Of a DNA stretch of 20,977 bases, positions 1 to 8,400 are shown one piece after another. The first letter of the stretch is position 1; each line of letters opens with the position of its first letter. Both the position numbers and the translations under genes were made by a program. This stretch comes from Bacilli bacterium. GTDB lineage: Bacteria > Bacillota_I > Bacilli_A > RFN20 > CAG-826. Location: positions 1 through 20,977 of the forward strand of contig JAEDJP010000012.1 of NCBI GenBank assembly GCA_016296285.1, given 5' to 3'. The notes below the pieces were generated by a model. It searched no databases. It was given only the letters and a program-made list of their open reading frames with translations, and had not been told where the DNA came from.

Positions 1-1
1 C

Positions 2-286
2 GTCCTAAGCCTCCCGCCCTCGCAAGCATGGGTCACGAGAACGCAGGAAATCGAGGTTTCCTCCTGCGCGACCAACCAATCCTATTCCTCTTTGTCTTCC
101 CCCGCCTTTGAAGTCGTGAAGCCGAGCGCTCCTTACGAGTTCAATCCCAATAGCGGCAACCGGGTCCTCCTCTCCTTCGACCCCGCCTTTGCGTGCCGCT
201 TCTTGAAACTGGTTATCCGTTCCAACGATATCTCCGGAGGATATGCCGCCCAGCTATCCGAAGTGAGTGTCTATGGAACCAAATAA
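2..286 (+). CDS. C-terminal fragment of a probable discoidin (F5/8 C)-ended surface protein or glycoside hydrolase
   Basis: The frame is open from base 2 and stops with TAA at 284-286, so only about 94 C-terminal residues are present and the start lies outside the window. The tail has a pattern common at the end of F5/8 type C (discoidin) or chitobiase-C-like carbohydrate-binding sandwiches on bacterial glycoside hydrolases: a run with CRFLKLVIRS, then AAQLSEVSVYG. The internal TTG at 92 is not a believable start because the upstream codons continue the same fold. The next gene begins 28 bases downstream on the same strand, so this is probably the end of an upstream member of the same carbohydrate operon. 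The catalytic domain, if there is one, cannot be identified from here. Confidence 0.6.
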   Translation, partial: VLSLPPSQAWVTRTQEIEVSSCATNQSYSSLSSPAFEVVKPSAPYEFNPNSGNRVLLSFDPAFACRFLKLVIRSNDISGGYAAQLSEVSVYGTK

Positions 287-314
287 AAATCAACATTACG
301 AAAGGAAGGTATCC

Positions 315-2834
315 ATGAAAAAAGCTAATGTTGTCCTCCTCGTTCTAGCGGCGGCTGGCCTGTTGGCCGCTTGCGGCGGTCCGGCATCGTCAGAATCCGA
401 ACCGGAGGAACCCTCATCCACTTCGACCGTCGAGCCGACTCCGTCCTCCTCGACCGAAGAACCCACCCCCTCTTCTTCCGACTCCGTGGACCCGATCGAG
501 CACCAAGCTCCCTACACCAAGGATCTGGCCGAAGGCACGATCGAACGCGCCTATGACGACAAGTTCGACTTGATGCACGATGACTTCTCGGGCGAGACCA
601 CCAACGGCGTCGCTTCGGAAATCAACGCCCCGACCCTTCGCGTTCTCGTCGACTCCGCCAACGGGGATTTCCCGAACTCCCCCGACGCGTCGATTTACAA
701 GACCGCGAGAGACGGCGGTTTCGCTTCGTTTGACGGCATCGGGTTCCGCATGAGGGTGGCTTCGGGCAAAGTCAGCCTCGCGAACCTCGCCATCAAGCTC
801 CGCTGCCCGAACGACAAGGATCTCTACACCTTGAAACTCGTCGACGCGAAAAACCCCGACGGCGAGGATTTGCCGGAACTCACGGGCGAATATCAGGACA
901 TCGTCATCTCCCCCAACATGTCCATTGACGATGAGAACACCGTCTATGAAGGGACGGATCTCAAAGTCCTCGAGAACATCATCGGCTTCCATCTCGTTGC
1001 CCTTGACGGCGAGGTTTCTGGCGAACTCGAAATCACCAAAGTCTTCACGACCAAAGGCGCCGACATCGGCAAAATCGATGATTTCGATCGCGACGCCGTG
1101 AACAAAGCCAACGGCGAATGCTATTGGCGCGATTCCACGGGCGTCTTGCTCCGCAAAGGCGCGAAGCTCGGCAGCTATGCCACCCCGACCACCGCGGATC
1201 TTTCCGGCTATACCCACCTCGTCCTTGATGTCGCCGGCGATTCTTCCGGCGCGAAGATCGCCCCGGTCACCGAAGCCGGCGTCGGCACTTATGTCGAATG
1301 GGCGAACCTCAAAGCGAGCGAAGGCGTCGCGCTTTCCGCTGCCGCGACGGGCGCCTATCACCCCATCGCGATCGACCTCGTCGCTTCCGGCATCGCCCTG
1401 GAAGGCGTGAAGGGCTATTCGATCACTTCCTCCACCGGCCTTTATGTCGCCGCCGTCTATTCTTCTTCCCTCAAGGAAGTCGTCGCCGCGGGCTATCCGA
1501 CCCTCGCGATGCAAGGCGCCGCGATGGCAGACAGCTTCACGACCGCCCAGTCTTCCTTCACCGATAATTGGGATAACGCCTGTGCGGACCCGATCTTCGC
1601 AGACAATGAAGAACTCGTCACCCGCCTTGCCTATGCCGGCGCGGATAAGATTTCGATCGCGGACGGTGTCTTGACCCTCGCTGCTCAGGAAGCCTACACG
1701 AACCTCACCGTCGTCTCGAAGAACAACGGCGCGGCTTATGACTATGCCGTCTTCTCTGTCAAACTCGGCGAAGGCGCGAGCCTCAACGACTTCCGCGTTA
1801 AGTTTGGCTCGAGCGATGTCGCCTACGCGAACAACTGGAAAGCCGGCGCCGGCCTCTCCTCGATCCCCGAGGATCCGTCCACCTACGAATACGTCAAGGA
1901 CGGCTATATGTGGCTCATCGTCGACAAGAAAGCCACCGGCGTCGAGTTCAGCGACATCATGAACATCTACTACACCGGCGCTGGCCCGCTTTACATCGAC
2001 AAGATCTTCTTCGCCAACAAACTCGACGGCTTCTATGGGGCCGCCGATCTCGCCACGATCGACAAGGATGTCCTCTCCGCCGGCGACTACCAGTACAACT
2101 GGGGCGGCAAGTGCACGACCGGCATTCTCGGCCTCACCCTCAGAGGCGACGGCACCGCGACCCTTGGCTCTGTCCGCGTCGAATATAACGGCACGACCGT
2201 TTGGGTCAAAGACGGCCTCGTCCTCCGCAACGAGAACGGCACGAAAGTCGATACCTCTGCCCCCGTCCCCGAAACCGAGGTCACCTATTACCTCGATTTC
2301 GCGGAGAATGGATATACCGTCGTCGATAGCGCGGACGTCCACATCCACGCTGGCGCACTCGAAGGCGTTCCCGCTGGTACCCTCCACTTCGTCAAGACCA
2401 TCGATGCCAAGAAGGGCTATGTGGTCCGTGGCGATGGCGGCGACGTGAACGTCAGCAACACCGATTACGCCTACTATTACGGCGGATATAACACCTATGG
2501 CGCGAGCAAGGTCTCGACCACGCTTCATGGCGATGGCAAACTCACGCTCATGTCCTGGCGCGTCGAAGTCGCTGATGTCGCGACCATCTTCCTCAACAAC
2601 GGCCTCGTCGTCCTCAAGGATGACGGCACCCGCCTCCTCGCTTCCGACCCGATTCCCGAATCCCTCCACGTGACGGTTGACCTCGCCGCGAGCGGATTCG
2701 CCTCTTTCGCCGGCCACATGCACTGGCACTTCGGCGGCGATGCCGGCGGCGTCGAGGGCGCTCTCCACATCGATCCGATCGCCGCTTCTTACGACGACGT
2801 CGCTCCTTCGTATTCCCTTTCGGTGGAGTTCTAG
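315..2834 (+). CDS. Large Ser/Thr/Pro-spacer lipoprotein with beta-sandwich-like and duplicated C-terminal domains, function unknown
   Basis: This is an 839-residue predicted lipoprotein. The start is set at ATG 315, preceded by an AAGGAAGG ribosome site at 301-309; an in-frame ATG at 267 would overlap the previous gene and spoil the signal peptide. Residues 1-20 form a signal sequence with lipobox LAAC (Cys20), followed by a Ser/Thr/Pro/Glu-rich spacer to about residue 60. The body looks all-beta and resembles carbohydrate-binding jelly-roll modules, with DDF- and DSF-type openings near residues 90, 257 and 410. The C-terminus holds two diverged copies of a domain of about 105 residues (about 590-693 and 718-821), each with a GDG turn and a VR/WRVEV strand. 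No catalytic signature was recognised. Its position just before the sugar-binding protein suggests a surface glycan-binding role, which is inference. GC content is conspicuously high. Confidence 0.75.
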   Translation: MKKANVVLLVLAAAGLLAACGGPASSESEPEEPSSTSTVEPTPSSSTEEPTPSSSDSVDPIEHQAPYTKDLAEGTIERAYDDKFDLMHDDFSGETTNGVASEINAPTLRVLVDSANGDFPNSPDASIYKTARDGGFASFDGIGFRMRVASGKVSLANLAIKLRCPNDKDLYTLKLVDAKNPDGEDLPELTGEYQDIVISPNMSIDDENTVYEGTDLKVLENIIGFHLVALDGEVSGELEITKVFTTKGADIGKIDDFDRDAVNKANGECYWRDSTGVLLRKGAKLGSYATPTTADLSGYTHLVLDVAGDSSGAKIAPVTEAGVGTYVEWANLKASEGVALSAAATGAYHPIAIDLVASGIALEGVKGYSITSSTGLYVAAVYSSSLKEVVAAGYPTLAMQGAAMADSFTTAQSSFTDNWDNACADPIFADNEELVTRLAYAGADKISIADGVLTLAAQEAYTNLTVVSKNNGAAYDYAVFSVKLGEGASLNDFRVKFGSSDVAYANNWKAGAGLSSIPEDPSTYEYVKDGYMWLIVDKKATGVEFSDIMNIYYTGAGPLYIDKIFFANKLDGFYGAADLATIDKDVLSAGDYQYNWGGKCTTGILGLTLRGDGTATLGSVRVEYNGTTVWVKDGLVLRNENGTKVDTSAPVPETEVTYYLDFAENGYTVVDSADVHIHAGALEGVPAGTLHFVKTIDAKKGYVVRGDGGDVNVSNTDYAYYYGGYNTYGASKVSTTLHGDGKLTLMSWRVEVADVATIFLNNGLVVLKDDGTRLLASDPIPESLHVTVDLAASGFASFAGHMHWHFGGDAGGVEGALHIDPIAASYDDVAPSYSLSVEF
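2082..2777 (+). repeat. Diverged tandem protein-domain duplication inside the large lipoprotein gene
   Basis: Residues about 590-693 and 718-821 of the lipoprotein align with an offset of about 128 residues. Both copies share a Tyr-rich opening (DYQYN / DYAYYY), a T-L-x-GDG turn, an R-V-E strand, a DGLVL / NGLVV strand, a Pro-rich PVPE / PIPE segment followed by a strand and Asp-Leu/Phe-Ala, and a His-containing end (HIHAG / HWHFGG). Copies are diverged at DNA level, so this is an old domain duplication and not a recent DNA repeat. Confidence 0.65.
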
Positions 2835-2844
2835 TCGATACTAT

Positions 2845-2875
2845 CCCCTAGGAGGGCGTCTTGCCTTCCTAGGGG
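2845..2875 (+). terminator. 13-bp GC-rich stem-loop between the lipoprotein and binding-protein genes, possible partial terminator or processing stem
   Basis: Arms at 2845-2857 and 2863-2875 pair over 13 positions with one G-T wobble, around the loop GTCTT (2858-2862). Only a short TTTT follows, at 2879-2882, and it runs directly into the ribosome site of the next gene (GGAGG, 2883-2887). No promoter is visible between the stem and the next start at 2895. A leaky terminator or an mRNA-stabilising stem inside the operon fits better than a full stop. Confidence 0.6.
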
Positions 2876-2894
2876 CACTTTTGGAGGTCATCCC

Positions 2895-4301
2895 ATGAAG
2901 AACAAAACCTTTGGCGCGTTCGTCCTTCCGCTTGGCGCGATGCTACTTTCCGCTTGCGGCGGGGGCGGCGGAGACAAGATTAAGCTACGCATCGGTTTCT
3001 GGCCGGAACCGACCGAAACCCGGGAAGTCGCCATGTACAACCTCTGGAAAGAGGCGTTCGAGGCGGAGAATCCCGAATACACGATCATCGCGGATCCGTA
3101 TACCTACGACACCACGACGATCATGAGCAAGTTTAATGGCGGCACCTTGCCGACGGTTTTCCAAACGTGGTTCACGGAGCCTTTGAAACTTAAGAACCTC
3201 AACATCATTCGCCCGATCACGAGCCAACTTCACGCCCTTGGTTGGGACGACATGATGGATGACGGGATGAAGACGACCATGACCTTCGACGGGGAGATAT
3301 ATGGCGTTCCCCGCGATGGCTACGGCCTTGGCCTCCTTCTCAACATGAAGACCTTTTACGACAACGGCCTTCTTGAGAAAGACAAGGATGGCAAATACAT
3401 CCTCTATGACGAGCAAGACAAACCCTTGTACCCGACTTCCTTCGAGGAAATCTATGAGGCGAGTCTCGCGATTTCCGAATACGATGACACGAAAGGCATC
3501 CTCATTTGCTCGGCGAACAAGAACGGTGGTTGGCAGTTCAACAACATTGCCTGGAATTTCGGCGCGAACTTCCAAACGCAGGACGAAAAAGGCAAATGGG
3601 TCGCCCATCTTGACTCGCCCGAGTCGGTGAAAGCCCTCTCCTGGATCCAGAAAATGAAGCAGGACGGCCTCCTTCTCAATAGCCCGAGCGTGACCTACGA
3701 CGAATGGTATTCCTCGATTGGTTCCAAAGTCGCGATGGCCATCGTCGGGTCCGACGTCCTGCACCTCGCCCAAACAAGCGGCGGGGTCAACATGGACGAC
3801 CTCGCCTTCCTCCCGATGCCGACGGGGGATGGCGTCCACCATACCTCCCTTTACGGCGGCACGCCTTTCGTCTTCAACAAGAACGCGACCGACGCGCAGG
3901 TCGAAGGCATCCTCAAGTTCTTCGATTACATCGGGCGCTCCCCGACCACGAGCGAGCGCAACGTCGCCGCGATCGTGGATGGCTATGAGGTCTCGAAAGC
4001 CAAAAACCAACCGGTCATCCCGAAGATCATGCCGTGGAAAAACGAGGACTACCTCTCCATGGCAAAAAACCTCGAGACCCAGTACCTCTCCGTCGATATG
4101 GACTACTATGCCGACTTCTATGACCACATCGACCAGAACAAGCGCAGCGAGGAACCCTATTACACCCAAGAGATGTATGAATTCCTCGACCTCGCGATCC
4201 AAAGCGTTTTGACCGCCCCGGACACGGCATCTCCTTCCGCACTCCTGACGACCGCCAACGCGAAACTCCAATCCCTTTTCGACCAAAACCTCAATCATTG
4301 A
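2895..4301 (+). CDS. Extracellular sugar-binding lipoprotein of a CUT1-type ABC importer
   Basis: This is a 468-residue family 1 extracellular solute-binding protein, the usual length for the MalE/UgpB/MsmE group. Residues 1-20 are a signal peptide with lipobox LSAC and Cys21 as the lipid anchor, followed by a Gly-rich stretch. The mature part has the expected periplasmic-binding-protein features: an opening RIGFWPEP strand, NLWKEAFEAENPEY near residues 50-63, GEIYGVPRDGYGLGLLLN, and a later GTPFVFNKNA strand. Start ATG 2895 has GGAGG seven bases upstream. It is directly followed by two permease genes, so it is the capture subunit of this importer. The ligand cannot be read from sequence. The adjacent GH65 phosphorylases suggest alpha-linked gluco-oligosaccharides. 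Confidence 0.9.
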   Translation: MKNKTFGAFVLPLGAMLLSACGGGGGDKIKLRIGFWPEPTETREVAMYNLWKEAFEAENPEYTIIADPYTYDTTTIMSKFNGGTLPTVFQTWFTEPLKLKNLNIIRPITSQLHALGWDDMMDDGMKTTMTFDGEIYGVPRDGYGLGLLLNMKTFYDNGLLEKDKDGKYILYDEQDKPLYPTSFEEIYEASLAISEYDDTKGILICSANKNGGWQFNNIAWNFGANFQTQDEKGKWVAHLDSPESVKALSWIQKMKQDGLLLNSPSVTYDEWYSSIGSKVAMAIVGSDVLHLAQTSGGVNMDDLAFLPMPTGDGVHHTSLYGGTPFVFNKNATDAQVEGILKFFDYIGRSPTTSERNVAAIVDGYEVSKAKNQPVIPKIMPWKNEDYLSMAKNLETQYLSVDMDYYADFYDHIDQNKRSEEPYYTQEMYEFLDLAIQSVLTAPDTASPSALLTTANAKLQSLFDQNLNH

Positions 4302-4304
4302 TTT

Positions 4305-5240
4305 ATGTACGTCTCTCCAGGCCATCCCAAGGCAAAAAAGAAACGAAACTGGAAAGCGATTCTGAAAAAGAACGCGTTTGGGTGGGCGATTATGATCCCG
4401 ACCCTGCTTCTTTTCGGCTTCTTCGTTTGGGTGCCTCTTGGCAAGAACATCGTGATGTCCTTCTTCTCGGACGCGAATTTCTCGACGTTCGTGGGCACGC
4501 GCAATTACGAGCTGCTTTTCCAGATGGACGTGTTCCTCGCTTCGCTTGGCAACACGTTCAAATACATCCTTTGGTCCTTGCTCATCGGGTATCTCGTTCC
4601 CATCTTGCTTGGCTTCTTGCTCAGCGAAGTCGTCCATGCGAAAGGCTTCTTCCGCGTGGCCCTTTATCTTCCGTGCATGATTTCCGGGATCGCCGTCGTG
4701 TTCTTGTTCCGGAACCTTTATGGGGACGAGCCTTATTCCATCTTGAACGTCATCCTTGGACTATTTGGCTTGCCCGCGCAGAGCTGGGCGGGCAACGTGG
4801 ATTTGATCATCCCCCTCATCGTTTTGGCGATGACGTGGCGCGGGGCCGGCAGCACCGCCCTCATCTATCTCTCGAGTTTCCAGCAAATCGACAACGCGAT
4901 GTATGAGGCCGCCCGCATCGATGGAGCGGGGGCGTGGGAGCGTTTTTGGCGCATCACGATCCCTTCCATCAAGTCCACGATGCTCACGCTTCTCATCCTT
5001 CAGATCATCTCGGTGTTCCAGGTGTTCTACGAACCCATGATCATCGGGAATTGGGGTGGACCCGTTAACAGCTCCATGTCCCTCATGCTTTTGTCGTACA
5101 AGCTCGCGTTCGCGGATTTCAATTACCCCGTTTCCGCGGCTTGCTGCGTCGTTCTCGCCCTCATCATCTTGACGTTTACCCTTATTTACCAAGGCGTCGT
5201 TAAACTCCTCGATCGGGTTTCGGGAGGGGCCAAAGCATGA
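4305..5240 (+). CDS. ABC sugar importer permease, MalF/UgpA-type
   Basis: This is a 311-residue polytopic membrane protein of the binding-protein-dependent (MalF/LacF/UgpA) family, with a Lys/Arg-rich cytosolic N-terminus of about 27 residues and about six hydrophobic segments. The EAA loop that docks onto the ATPase is clear at residues 201-209 and beyond (EAARIDGAG, then a WRITIPSIK continuation). It begins only three bases after the binding-protein stop and no good Shine-Dalgarno is visible, so translation is probably coupled. Its 3' end overlaps the next permease by four bases. It should pair with the following MalG-type subunit to form the pore, with the ATPase supplied by the fusion protein encoded at 10469-12250. 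Confidence 0.9.
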   Translation: MYVSPGHPKAKKKRNWKAILKKNAFGWAIMIPTLLLFGFFVWVPLGKNIVMSFFSDANFSTFVGTRNYELLFQMDVFLASLGNTFKYILWSLLIGYLVPILLGFLLSEVVHAKGFFRVALYLPCMISGIAVVFLFRNLYGDEPYSILNVILGLFGLPAQSWAGNVDLIIPLIVLAMTWRGAGSTALIYLSSFQQIDNAMYEAARIDGAGAWERFWRITIPSIKSTMLTLLILQIISVFQVFYEPMIIGNWGGPVNSSMSLMLLSYKLAFADFNYPVSAACCVVLALIILTFTLIYQGVVKLLDRVSGGAKA

Positions 5241-6151
5241 TCCGTTTCAAGACCCATCGCTTGAGAGAGAAGACCCAGGGCCTCTACAATTTCAGCGATT
5301 ACAAGAAAGCCTCCGGGAAAGCGTTCTACGGCATTGCCATCACGATTTTGCTTCTATTCGTTTTCATCGCGATCACCCCGATCCTTTATCTATTCTTCTC
5401 GTCGTTAAAAACCCTTGAAGAGCTTAATTCCATCCATTACACCTTCTTCCCGAAAGAATGGGATTTCGCGAAGATCGGCGTTGTTTGGACCAAGGTCAAC
5501 TTCGGTCAATACTTCCTCAACACGTTCATCCTCGTCATTGGATGCGTCGTTTGCTCGATTTTCTTCAACGCCCTTCTGGCTTACGGAACCGCGATTGTGA
5601 AGCCGGTGGGCTACAAGGTCATCCACGGCCTCGTCATGCTTGGGTACATGATCCCGACGACCCTCGCCATCTTGCCATTGTTCCTCCAAATCGCCGCCCT
5701 GAAAGACGCGGATGGGATGCCCATTCTCATGAACACCTATTGGCCTTTGTGGCTCGCGTACGGGGCTAATGCTTATTACTACATGCTTTTCCGGAACCAC
5801 TTCGAGAAATTGCCCGTCTCCTTGATGGAGGCTTCGTCGATCGACGGGGCGGGGAACATGGAGACGTTCCTGCGCGTCGTCTTGCCCCTTAGCCGTTCCA
5901 TCATCGGCATCGTGGCCATCTTCTCGATGACCGCCTCCTACAGCGATTTCCTTTTGCCCTATCTCATCCTCCAAGACGATTCGAAGCAAACCCTCATGGT
6001 CAAGATTTTCAATCTGTCTTCCGCGACCACGTTGGACCCAAGCGAGTTCCTCCTCGTGCTGTCCTTGTCCATCATTCCCCAAATCATCATCTTTATCCTC
6101 TTCCAAAAACAAATCATGGGAAGCAACGCGAACAGCGGCATGAAGGAGTGA
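5237..6151 (+). CDS. ABC sugar importer permease, MalG/UgpE-type
   Basis: This is a 304-residue permease of the MalG/LacG/UgpE family with about six membrane segments. Its N-terminus (about 33 residues) is cytosolic and basic. The conserved EAA loop is at residue 198 onward (EASSIDGAGNMETF, then LRVVLPLSR), the position expected in the second permease of CUT1 importers. The ATG at 5237 overlaps the previous stop as ATGA and has a strong GGGAGGGG site at 5222-5229. It partners the preceding permease in the sugar importer. No frameshift or missing motif is visible. Confidence 0.9.
   Translation: MIRFKTHRLREKTQGLYNFSDYKKASGKAFYGIAITILLLFVFIAITPILYLFFSSLKTLEELNSIHYTFFPKEWDFAKIGVVWTKVNFGQYFLNTFILVIGCVVCSIFFNALLAYGTAIVKPVGYKVIHGLVMLGYMIPTTLAILPLFLQIAALKDADGMPILMNTYWPLWLAYGANAYYYMLFRNHFEKLPVSLMEASSIDGAGNMETFLRVVLPLSRSIIGIVAIFSMTASYSDFLLPYLILQDDSKQTLMVKIFNLSSATTLDPSEFLLVLSLSIIPQIIIFILFQKQIMGSNANSGMKE
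6143..6148 (+). promoter_or_regulatory. Ribosome binding site that decides the first GH65 start
   Basis: AAGGAG at 6143-6148 lies eight bases before ATG 6157 but abuts or overlaps the alternative starts GTG 6148 and ATG 6151. Spacing therefore favours 6157 as the true start, giving an N-terminus MAKIKQRYLSV. Confidence 0.6.
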
Positions 6152-6156
6152 TGACC

Positions 6157-8400
6157 ATGGCCAAGATCAAGCAACGCTATCTCTCCGTCCACGCGGACAA
6201 AATCATCGAGGAGGGCTTCCATCCCGAACGGAACGAAGTATCCGAATCCATCTTTTCCCTGAGCAACGAATACATGGGGGTTCGCGGCTTCTTCGAGGAA
6301 GGCGTTTCCCTTCCAAGCCTCGTTGGGACGTATTTCAACGGGATTTACGAATACGCGAAAGAAGAGACGCCCAACGCTTACAAGGGCATCGTCAAGCGCA
6401 CCCACTTTACGATCAATTCCACGAATGCCTTCAAGATCGAGCTTCGCCTCGATGGGACGCGCCTTGATCTCGCCAAGATCCCTTTCTCCAAGTTCCGTCG
6501 TGAGCTCGATTTGCGCACGGGCGAATCCATCCGTGAATTCGTTTGGGACGGCAAAGCCCGGTTCCGGTTCACGCGCCTTTTGTCCATGGATCGGCCCCAC
6601 GAAGCCGTCCAGAAAATCGAGATCGAATCCCTTACGGATCAGAAACTGGACCTCACGTTCTTCTTGGATGGAACCGTTGTTCACTGGGGCAAGGATTCTT
6701 ATTACGACCCCCTGTCCTCCCTCTTTGATGACGATGAGCAAGAACTCGCGTTGAAAACTCTGACGACGGGACAATCCCTTACAACGCGCAGCCACATCGT
6801 GTCTTCCAAGGAAATGAAACACGAGACGACGTGCCTTGAAAAAGAGATCAAGACCCATTATGAAACCCATCTTTCCAAAGGCGAGAACGTCGAGTTCGTT
6901 CGCTTTGTGGTGCATGTCGCGGACAAGCGCGCCGTGCGCGTTGCCCCGGAAGCCCGCGAAGAACTTCGTGCCCTCGCGAAACGAGGATATGAAGGTGAAC
7001 TTGACGACAACAAAGCGTTCTTTGAGGACTTCTATTCCCGTTCCGACATCGTCATCGAAGGCGACGACGAGGACCAGCAAGGCATCCGTTATTGCTTGTT
7101 CCAGCTCGTCAGCGCCTATCACGGTTACGAAGAGGACAACAACATCGGGGCGAAAGGCTTGACCGGCGAAGCCTATTCCGGACACGCTTTCTGGGATTCC
7201 GAGACGTATTGCCTCCCTTATTACCTCTTCTCGAACCAAAAAGCCGCGAAAGATCTTTTGCTATTCCGTTATCACACTTTGGAGGAGGCAAAGGAAAGGG
7301 CCAAGGAACTCGATTGCGAGGGCGCTTGCTACCCGATCGCTACGCGCAACGGCAAAGAGGCCTGCAACCTTTGGCAGCACGCTTCGACCCAATTCCAGCC
7401 GACTACGGCCGTCGCCTATGCCATCGCTCATTACATGAACCTCTATCGCGACGAGACATTCATGAGGGATTACGGCCTTGAGATGCTCATCGAGATCGCG
7501 AAATTCCTTTTGACGCGTGGCCAATATAACCAAGACGGGACCAAGTTCGGATTCTATGGCGTCATGGGCCCCGATGAGTTCGAGGTCATGGTGAATCACA
7601 ACACCTACACCAATTTCATGGCCAAGAAGAGCCTCGATTATTTGCTCTCCATGCTTGAGGACCCCGCCTATCAGCACGCGCCGATTCTAGAGAAATACCC
7701 GGATTTGGAAGACATCAAGCAAAGGGCTGCCAAAGCCTCTTCCTGCATGAAGATCCTCTATGACCCGGACACCAAGCTTTTCGAGCAGCACGAAGGGTTC
7801 TTCGACTTGCCTCACATCGATGTCGACGCGATTCCCGTGACCGATTTCCCCTTGTATTCCCATTGGTCTTATGACCGAATCTACCGGAACGACATGATCA
7901 AGCAGCCGGACGTTCTCATGTTCATGTTCCTCTACCCGCATGATTTCTCGAAGGAACAACTTCAGGCGAATTACGAATATTACGAACCACGTTGCATTCA
8001 CGAATCAAGCCTTTCCCCGTCCATCCATTCCATTTTGGCTTGCGAACTCGACAAGGATGAGGAGGCCATGGATTTCTTCGGGTTTGCGACGAGGCTCGAT
8101 CTTGATGACTACAACCGCAACACGAGAGAAGGCTTGCACATGACCTCGATTGCCGCGGCTTGGATGAACATCGTTTATGGCTTCTTGGGCCTTCGAAGCG
8201 ACGCCCCCACCCTATCGATTTCCCCCAAAATCCCGACCCGGTGGAAGGCGTATTCCGTCAATCTCGTTTTGCCGGATGCGCGGCTTCGTTTCCGCGTGAG
8301 CAAAAGCCAAGTGGAGATTGCCCATTCCGGCAAACCGGTTGAGCTCGACATTTGGGGGAAGAGGACTCGCGTTGATCGCGACATGGTCGTAACAAAATGA
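6157..8400 (+). CDS. Glycoside hydrolase family 65 disaccharide phosphorylase (first paralogue)
   Basis: This is a 747-residue member of GH65, inverting phosphorylases that split alpha-glucosides with phosphate to give beta-glucose 1-phosphate and a free acceptor. The N-terminal beta-sandwich covers about residues 1-270, followed by the (alpha/alpha)6 catalytic barrel. Seen motifs are FWDSE (345-349), GPDEFE with the predicted general acid Glu474, and the phosphate-site HESSLS motif at 615-620. The protein has no signal peptide and is cytosolic. The acceptor-side segment after LDCEGACYP contains NLWQH and differs from the second GH65 protein, so the substrate is probably a different linkage. 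The exact disaccharide cannot be assigned. Its TGA overlaps the next start. Confidence 0.9.
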   Translation: MAKIKQRYLSVHADKIIEEGFHPERNEVSESIFSLSNEYMGVRGFFEEGVSLPSLVGTYFNGIYEYAKEETPNAYKGIVKRTHFTINSTNAFKIELRLDGTRLDLAKIPFSKFRRELDLRTGESIREFVWDGKARFRFTRLLSMDRPHEAVQKIEIESLTDQKLDLTFFLDGTVVHWGKDSYYDPLSSLFDDDEQELALKTLTTGQSLTTRSHIVSSKEMKHETTCLEKEIKTHYETHLSKGENVEFVRFVVHVADKRAVRVAPEAREELRALAKRGYEGELDDNKAFFEDFYSRSDIVIEGDDEDQQGIRYCLFQLVSAYHGYEEDNNIGAKGLTGEAYSGHAFWDSETYCLPYYLFSNQKAAKDLLLFRYHTLEEAKERAKELDCEGACYPIATRNGKEACNLWQHASTQFQPTTAVAYAIAHYMNLYRDETFMRDYGLEMLIEIAKFLLTRGQYNQDGTKFGFYGVMGPDEFEVMVNHNTYTNFMAKKSLDYLLSMLEDPAYQHAPILEKYPDLEDIKQRAAKASSCMKILYDPDTKLFEQHEGFFDLPHIDVDAIPVTDFPLYSHWSYDRIYRNDMIKQPDVLMFMFLYPHDFSKEQLQANYEYYEPRCIHESSLSPSIHSILACELDKDEEAMDFFGFATRLDLDDYNRNTREGLHMTSIAAAWMNIVYGFLGLRSDAPTLSISPKIPTRWKAYSVNLVLPDARLRFRVSKSQVEIAHSGKPVELDIWGKRTRVDRDMVVTK

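Noticed and set aside
267..314. ATG 267 as the lipoprotein start
   Set aside because: It overlaps the preceding gene and would place 16 polar residues before the signal peptide. ATG 315 has an AAGGAAGG site and a proper lipoprotein signal.
414..2768. 784-codon open frame on the minus strand opposite the large lipoprotein
   Set aside because: The sense gene has a lipobox, spacer and domain repeats. The antisense frame is open only because GC-ended codons avoid reverse-strand stops, and its product is a low-complexity Asp/Glu/Gly/Val-rich string without motifs.
2985..4637. 550-codon open frame on the minus strand across the binding protein and first permease
   Set aside because: It runs across the boundary of two well-supported genes, shows no motif or ribosome site, and has the same codon-bias cause.
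5959..7239. 426-codon minus-strand frame across the MalG-like permease and first GH65 gene
   Set aside because: Shadow of two strongly supported genes, with no recognisable domain.
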